In this document: in pieces, positions 31,360 to 35,218 of the stretch
Layout: every line of letters begins with the position of its first letter
Numbering within the stretch: the first letter of the stretch is position 1
Assembly: GCF_020144665.1 (NCBI RefSeq)
Contig: NZ_JAAHBQ010000062.1
Coordinates: forward strand, 1 to 35,218
Reading direction: 5' to 3'
From: Oscillatoria salina IIICB1
Lineage (GTDB): Bacteria > Cyanobacteriota > Cyanobacteriia > Cyanobacteriales > SIO1D9
Length of the DNA: 35,218 bases
The notes under the pieces: model-generated
The model's database searches: none
Seen by the model: the letters and a program-made list of their open reading frames with translations, nothing else
What the model was told of the DNA's origin: nothing
Program-made: the position numbers and the translations under genes

Positions 31360-31961
31360 CTTTTTGTCCCAATTTGAGACTGATTAGTAAAGTTAGCTAC
31401 GAGACGATTAAATAATTTCCGCGCCGGACGAATTAGTAAATAAATCAACAAAACTAAATCTAACCAATGTTCAAATTTACTAAACTCATTACCGTAATAT
31501 TCCGGTTCCCAATAACTAACGGGACTGGGAAAACGAAAAGTCCAATTGAAAGGAAAAAATAACAACGGTCCATCAGTCGCGTGAGTTAAAATATCTACAA
31601 CTGAATGCAGCAAACAAGCAACGAAAAACCAGAAAAACCAACGTTGTAACGAACCAATTTTGCGACGCGATCGCCACAACAAACCTATTCCCAATAATAA
31701 CACAATCGGCGCGTGGAGAAAATTGTGCATTCCAATCCACACGGGATTTTGAAAAAATAACTCGCCAAAAATGTAGTTAAACGCTTCTTCCCAACTCCAA
31801 CCGCGCAGAAAATGGTAGTAAATAATACTTCCGGTAAACAAAAACCACAAGGGCAAATCTGGTGCAACTGAACCCAACAAAAAAGCCTTTTTAACAATGG
31901 GTACTCTTGGTAAACCTTTATCCAGCGCCGCAGTCATCAAAAAGTGGGAATAGGTATTCAT
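31356..31961 (-). CDS. Membrane-bound metal-dependent hydrolase-like protein in the ars operon
   Basis: A 201-residue polytopic membrane protein with about four hydrophobic segments. Conserved polar residues are spread as in the YdjM/DUF457-type membrane metal-dependent hydrolases: His6 (TYSHF), Asp35 (GSVAPDLP), His79 and His83 (MHNFLHAP), and His119, Asp123, His127 (LLHSVVDILTH). A basic tail follows. The true reaction is unknown for this family. It lies between acr3 (1 bp gap) and arsC (4-bp overlap), so it belongs to the operon and should matter for arsenic or phosphate stress, though how is unknown. Confidence 0.8.
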   Translation of the reverse strand: MNTYSHFLMTAALDKGLPRVPIVKKAFLLGSVAPDLPLWFLFTGSIIYYHFLRGWSWEEAFNYIFGELFFQNPVWIGMHNFLHAPIVLLLGIGLLWRSRRKIGSLQRWFFWFFVACLLHSVVDILTHATDGPLLFFPFNWTFRFPSPVSYWEPEYYGNEFSKFEHWLDLVLLIYLLIRPARKLFNRLVANFTNQSQIGTKR

Positions 31962-31962
31962 T

Positions 31963-33117
31963 TTAATTCAAGCTACTAAGACAACGAGGGTCGCATAAAG
32001 TTGCTTTTTCTGGTTCGCGAGGAAACCAAAAAGCAGTCCTCTGACAAAATTTTACCAGCATTAACATCACTGGTACTTCAATTAATACTCCTACCACTGT
32101 AGCTAAGGCTGCGCCGGAATTCAAACCAAAGAGCATTACCGCCGTCGCAATCGCAACCTCGAAGTGATTGCTTGCACCAATTAAAGCCGCAGGTGCCGCA
32201 TCTTCATAAACTAATTTCATTTTCCAAGCTGCTACATAAGCAATTAAAAAGATAAAATTAGTTTGGATGAAAAGCGGTACGGCGATTAAAAGAATGTGCA
32301 GGGGATTAGCAACAATTAACTCGCCTTTAAAAGCAAATAAAAGCACCAAGGTTATCAACAAAGCTGCTGTTGAAACTGGACTTAAATATTTGAGAAAGCG
32401 ACGGTTAAACCAAGCTTCTCCTTTGTGTTTAAAAATCCAGTAACGGCTGTACATTCCTGCGGCTAAAGGTAAGCCAACATAAATTAGTACAGATAAAACA
32501 ATTGTTTCCCAAGGTACAGTTAAATTGTTAGCGGCTAGCAACCATCGCCCCAAGGGTGCATACAATAACAACATGGCTAAAGAATTGACTGCTACCATGA
32601 CTAAAGTATGTCCTTGGTTACTGTAAGAAAGATAACCCCACATTAATACCATTGCCGTACAAGGAGCAATTCCTAATAAAATTGCTCCGGCAATGTAAGA
32701 ATTTGCCAAGGTAACTTCTGCGCCGCGAATTATCTCGGTTTCTGTTAAGAAAGGACGAAACAGCCAACCGAGAAAAAATTGAGCAAAAACAACCATTGTC
32801 AAGGGTTTGATTAACCAATTAACCACTAAGGTTAGGATAACTGGTTTGGGTGTTCGGGCAGCATTTACGGCTTGAGAAAAGTCAATTTTTACCATGATGG
32901 GATACATCATGAAAAAGAGACAAATAGCAATGGGAATTGACACTTGGTAAATGCTCATTGCATCTAGGGTGGTGGCAATTCCAGGGAAAATTTTTCCGAG
33001 GACTATGCCGCTAATTATGCAGATGATTACCCACAAGGTAAGGTATTTTTCAAAAAAACTAAGTTTACCGCCAGCTTGTACGGCTTTGGTGTTAATTTTG
33101 GTGTTATTTGTACTCAT
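31963..33117 (-). CDS. acr3: Acr3-family arsenite exporter
   Basis: A 384-residue inner-membrane carrier with about ten helices that expels arsenite from the cytosol. Family marks are [13 protein letters not shown] (about 69-80), [21 protein letters not shown] and [16 protein letters not shown] with the essential Cys153, plus the C-terminal EVPVMLMLV block. It matches Acr3 rather than the unrelated ArsB antiporter; in Synechocystis the homologue is called arsB. Its start lies 7 bp after the pstS stop, and the next gene begins 1 bp beyond its end. Confidence 0.96.
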   Translation of the reverse strand: MSTNNTKINTKAVQAGGKLSFFEKYLTLWVIICIISGIVLGKIFPGIATTLDAMSIYQVSIPIAICLFFMMYPIMVKIDFSQAVNAARTPKPVILTLVVNWLIKPLTMVVFAQFFLGWLFRPFLTETEIIRGAEVTLANSYIAGAILLGIAPCTAMVLMWGYLSYSNQGHTLVMVAVNSLAMLLLYAPLGRWLLAANNLTVPWETIVLSVLIYVGLPLAAGMYSRYWIFKHKGEAWFNRRFLKYLSPVSTAALLITLVLLFAFKGELIVANPLHILLIAVPLFIQTNFIFLIAYVAAWKMKLVYEDAAPAALIGASNHFEVAIATAVMLFGLNSGAALATVVGVLIEVPVMLMLVKFCQRTAFWFPREPEKATLCDPRCLSSLN

Positions 33118-33124
33118 TATTTAG

Positions 33125-34135
33125 TTAGAATTTTGCTTGCTTTTTCAGTAGTTCTTCAATGGTGAGGTTGAATTCCGATTTACCCTCGAACACGGTGCCA
33201 ACTTTGCCTTTTTCAAACTGAATCATGGCAAGGTTATAACCTTCGCTGGGGAGGGGAACGTAACCAACAGAACTGACGGTTTCTGGTGCTTTTTCTAGGT
33301 AAAATTCAACGAATTCTTGGAGGGCGGGATTTTTTTGGGCTGCCGCAGCGTTAACGTAGATAAATAAGGGGCGGGAAAGTGGCTGATACTCGGCATTTTT
33401 CAGGGTTTCTGGAGATGGTAAAATGGCAGCGTTGTTGTTAGCAACTGCTACGGCTTTTAAGTTGTCTCGGTTTGCTTCATAATAGGCGTAGCCAAAGTAA
33501 CCTAATGCGTTGGGGTCTTGGCTGACTCCTTGAACTAAAACTTCGTCATCTTCGCTAGCGACGTAATCACTCCGACTAGCCCCAGATTCGCCGACAACGG
33601 CTTCGGTGAAGTATTCGTAAGTACCGGAGTCAGTTCCGGGTCCGTAAAGTGTTAAAGGGCGATCGGGAAAATCAGTCCGAATTTGATTCCAATTAGTTAT
33701 CTTTCCCTCAGCTTCGGGTTGCCAAATTTTTGCTAATTCAGCGATTGTAATACTTTCTAACCAGTCGTTTTCTGGGTTAACGACGATGGTTAACGCATCA
33801 AAGGCGATCGGTAGTTCCATGTAGCGGATTCCGGCGCGATCGCAAGCTTCCATTTCTGCTGTCTGAATTGGTCGTGAGGCGTTGTTAATTGCTGTTTCCC
33901 CAGTACAAAATTTCTCGAATCCTCCTCCTGTACCGGAAAAATTAACTTCTACCTCTGAGGTAAATTCCGAGGCGATCGCTAAGGTAATTGGGTAAACTGT
34001 ACTCGAACCATCAACTTTTATTGATTCTTGCTGTTCCGGCTCGATTTGAGCGCAAGCGCTAATCGCTGTTATAGCTATTACACTCCAACCTGCCACTGAT
34101 AAACGTTTACAAACTTTTTTTGTTATATTTTTCAT
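33125..34135 (-). CDS. pstS: PstS-type phosphate-binding lipoprotein in the ars operon
   Basis: A 336-residue periplasmic solute-binding protein. The lipobox is AISAC with Cys28 as the lipidation site. Phosphate-binding blocks are [29 protein letters not shown] and [13 protein letters not shown]. No pstC, pstA or pstB lies in the window, so it must feed a permease encoded elsewhere. Phosphate-binding proteins in arsenic operons are thought to favour phosphate over arsenate or to boost phosphate uptake under arsenate stress; an arsenic-sensing role (AioX-like) is the alternative. A dyad TTCA-N8-TGAA lies 44-59 bp upstream of the start, so it may have its own ArsR-controlled promoter. Confidence 0.9.
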   Translation of the reverse strand: MKNITKKVCKRLSVAGWSVIAITAISACAQIEPEQQESIKVDGSSTVYPITLAIASEFTSEVEVNFSGTGGGFEKFCTGETAINNASRPIQTAEMEACDRAGIRYMELPIAFDALTIVVNPENDWLESITIAELAKIWQPEAEGKITNWNQIRTDFPDRPLTLYGPGTDSGTYEYFTEAVVGESGASRSDYVASEDDEVLVQGVSQDPNALGYFGYAYYEANRDNLKAVAVANNNAAILPSPETLKNAEYQPLSRPLFIYVNAAAAQKNPALQEFVEFYLEKAPETVSSVGYVPLPSEGYNLAMIQFEKGKVGTVFEGKSEFNLTIEELLKKQAKF

Positions 34136-34176
34136 CTCTCTCCCCCCATCGTTTTGAGTGAAGTTTTTTTACTATT

Positions 34177-34196
34177 ATTTCAAAAAAAATTGAAAT
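34177..34196. promoter_or_regulatory. Candidate ArsR operator upstream of pstS
   Basis: ATTTCAA (34177-34183) and TTGAAAT (34190-34196) are perfect 7-bp arms with a six-A spacer. The core TTCA-N8-TGAA is the same as that upstream of arsR (34622-34637). Its position in the 120-bp gap before pstS fits a repressor site. Confidence 0.6.
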
Positions 34197-34255
34197 ATGG
34201 TTTAAGGTTTGGTTAAGAAAAAGAGAGAGATGAAAGATTTTCGCTGATTTCGCAG

Positions 34256-34582
34256 CTAACCAGGACAATACTTAGCTGGTAACATAACTACAGTACGACG
34301 ATATTCAGCCAAAAACTGCTCTAAAGCGACAAATTGAGGCAAATTTAAACTGTAATAAATCCAGCGTCCCTCTTGACGAGGACGCACCAAAGATGCTTCT
34401 TTAAGAGTTTTGAGGTGAAAAGAAAGTTTTGACTGAGAAACGCCAATTTCTTCACATAAGTCACAAACGCACATTTCACCTGACTTCAAAAGTTCCACCA
34501 CTTGAAAGCGGATGGGATCGGAAAGAGCGCGAAAGCCAGCTAAGATTAAAGCGGTGTCTGTAACAGAAATAGTTGTTGACAT
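34256..34582 (-). CDS. arsR: ArsR/SmtB-family arsenite-responsive repressor
   Basis: A 108-residue winged-helix repressor. Cys38, Cys40 and Cys43 in EMCVCDLCEEIGVSQSKLSF form the classical type-1 As(III) site at the start of the recognition region, as in E. coli ArsR (ELCVCDLC). The DNA-recognition helix follows (SQSKLSFHLKTLKEA) and the wing is RQEGRWIYYSL. In the absence of arsenite it should repress the operon; binding of arsenite to the three cysteines releases it. It is the first gene of the minus-strand arsR-pstS-acr3-hydrolase-arsC operon. Confidence 0.96.
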   Translation of the reverse strand: MSTTISVTDTALILAGFRALSDPIRFQVVELLKSGEMCVCDLCEEIGVSQSKLSFHLKTLKEASLVRPRQEGRWIYYSLNLPQFVALEQFLAEYRRTVVMLPAKYCPG

Positions 34583-34621
34583 CGATTTTCGTAAATATGT
34601 CTTCTTAGCTTATGCTAACCC

Positions 34622-34637
34622 TTCATATTTTTGTGAA
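34622..34637. promoter_or_regulatory. Candidate ArsR operator upstream of arsR
   Basis: TTCA (34622-34625) and TGAA (34634-34637) flank eight bases, repeating the spacing of the element before pstS. It ends 40 bp upstream of the arsR start. A second small dyad, TTAGC-TTAT-GCTAA, lies at 34605-34618, nearer the start. Confidence 0.5.
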
Positions 34638-34740
34638 CATCCCCTCCGGGGGCTTATGAGATTTAAAATTGAGAAAGTAGCGCGATCGCCTTATTTTCAA
34701 CGTGCAAAATATGATATAATCGAGACAATTTGTCTGCCAA

Positions 34741-35218
34741 TTATCTCAACCAAGATAACCAAGCAGACCAATTTTGAACCAAATTTGCTAACTCAGTATA
34801 ACCCGCATCTCTAGGATGAGCGCCATCATTTGCAATAGCTTCACTCAACCAAACTTGAGAAGCTTGTAAAGGCGTAAAAACATCTAAATAAGGTATATTT
34901 AACTGAGAACAAAGTTCAGCAAATTTGTCAGATAAACGAGCAATTCTTTGATTTTGTGCTATATCGTCTGCTATCGGCGGAATTCCCACCATTAACACGG
35001 GAAATTCTTGTTTCGCTACTTTGAGAATTGACTCCAAGTTACGCCCCGAATCCTCAAAATCAACGCGAGTTTTTCCCTCCGCCTTCGTGGTATCATTAGC
35101 GCCAAACGAGAAAATAACTCTACTATCTGCTGTTTTCGGTAAGCGACAACTAACTTCTTGATACCAACGTAACTTGATATCTAAACTGGTTTCCCCTCTG
35201 ACACCAAGATTGTATTGA
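34741..35218 (-). CDS. GDSL/SGNH hydrolase, C-terminal part (cut by the window edge)
   Basis: The minus-strand frame is open from the window end to the stop at 34741, about 158 residues. A TTG at 35037 is an internal codon, not the start. Readable SGNH marks are block II Gly in NLGVRGETS, block III FGANDTT (Gly-x-Asn-Asp), and block V DGAHPRDAGY with the catalytic Asp and His. The nucleophile Ser block (GDSL) lies beyond the edge. Members are esterases, lipases or acyl-releasing enzymes. It ends 158 bp before the arsR start on the same strand, so it is probably a separate transcript. Confidence 0.88.
   Translation of the reverse strand, partial: QYNLGVRGETSLDIKLRWYQEVSCRLPKTADSRVIFSFGANDTTKAEGKTRVDFEDSGRNLESILKVAKQEFPVLMVGIPPIADDIAQNQRIARLSDKFAELCSQLNIPYLDVFTPLQASQVWLSEAIANDGAHPRDAGYTELANLVQNWSAWLSWLR

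Noticed and set aside
34741-35037. Complete 98-residue gene starting at 35037
   Set aside because: The apparent start is an internal TTG. The frame continues upstream to the window edge with SGNH motifs (NLGVRGETS, FGAND), so the gene is longer and cut by the edge.
1-35218. tRNA, rRNA, CRISPR arrays, insertion sequences or prophage genes
   Set aside because: None was seen. The only regular arrays are the 7-bp repeat at 38-105 and protein-coding repeats in the giant gene. No transposase-like protein or flanking direct repeats stood out.

Overview
The window is cyanobacterial chromosomal DNA. The octamer GCGATCGC (HIP1) recurs throughout (for example at 307-314). Typical cyanobacterial proteins are present: a valyl-tRNA synthetase carrying the membrane-spanning CAAD domain, a long GMP-pyrophosphorylase/phosphomannomutase-like fusion, a Synechocystis-type arsenate reductase, a CbbY-like phosphatase and an RppA-like response regulator. 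Genus cannot be decided by eye. No tRNA, rRNA, CRISPR array, transposase or phage gene was seen.

Layout. 1-1.4 kb: a ten-unit 7-bp tandem repeat, then a minus-strand group of three genes (small membrane protein, cobK for cobalamin synthesis, DUF2470 protein). 1.8-5.0 kb, plus strand: the nucleotidyltransferase/phosphomannomutase-like fusion, then ssb with a sequence matching the cyanobacterial LexA box in its promoter. 5.1-8.9 kb, minus strand: valS (with CAAD) and a downstream coiled-coil protein. 9.4-20.2 kb, plus strand: one giant gene for an exported filamentous-hemagglutinin-type protein of about 3,580 residues. It consists of a signal peptide, TPS (two-partner secretion) domain, very long repetitive beta-helix-like passenger, Pro/Thr/Glu linker and a C-terminal CHAT (caspase-like) domain with intact His and Cys. 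No TpsB pore gene lies in the window. 20.3-21.5 kb: an RlpA-like protein on the minus strand. 21.6-23.8 kb: a tight plus-strand trio (PhzF-like, DUF29-like, M28 peptidase). 23.8-25.8 kb: a GH13 glycosidase on the minus strand. 26.0-27.1 kb: cupin plus CbbY-like phosphatase. 27.2-29.1 kb: hisG (minus) diverging from an RppA-like regulator (plus), which converges on mntP (minus). 29.5-30.8 kb: a Met/His-rich outer-membrane-barrel candidate. 31.0-34.6 kb: a minus-strand arsenic operon, arsR-pstS-acr3-membrane hydrolase-arsC. 34.7 kb to the end: a GDSL/SGNH hydrolase cut by the window edge.

How genes work together. The arsenic operon is self-consistent: ArsR senses arsenite, ArsC reduces arsenate, Acr3 exports arsenite, and a phosphate-binding lipoprotein presumably keeps phosphate supplied when arsenate competes. 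Both arsR and pstS have a TTCA-N8-TGAA dyad 40-60 bp before their starts, so ArsR may control two promoters. The Mn efflux pump and the Met/His-rich barrel make 28.5-34.6 kb a loose metal/metalloid-handling neighbourhood.

The strongest candidate for a little-described system is the giant TPS-CHAT protein. It would place a caspase-like peptidase domain at the end of a cell-surface or secreted fibre, and the passenger has grown by an internal duplication of about 1.16 kb. All functions are read from sequence by eye; family names are assigned from remembered motifs, not from database searches.
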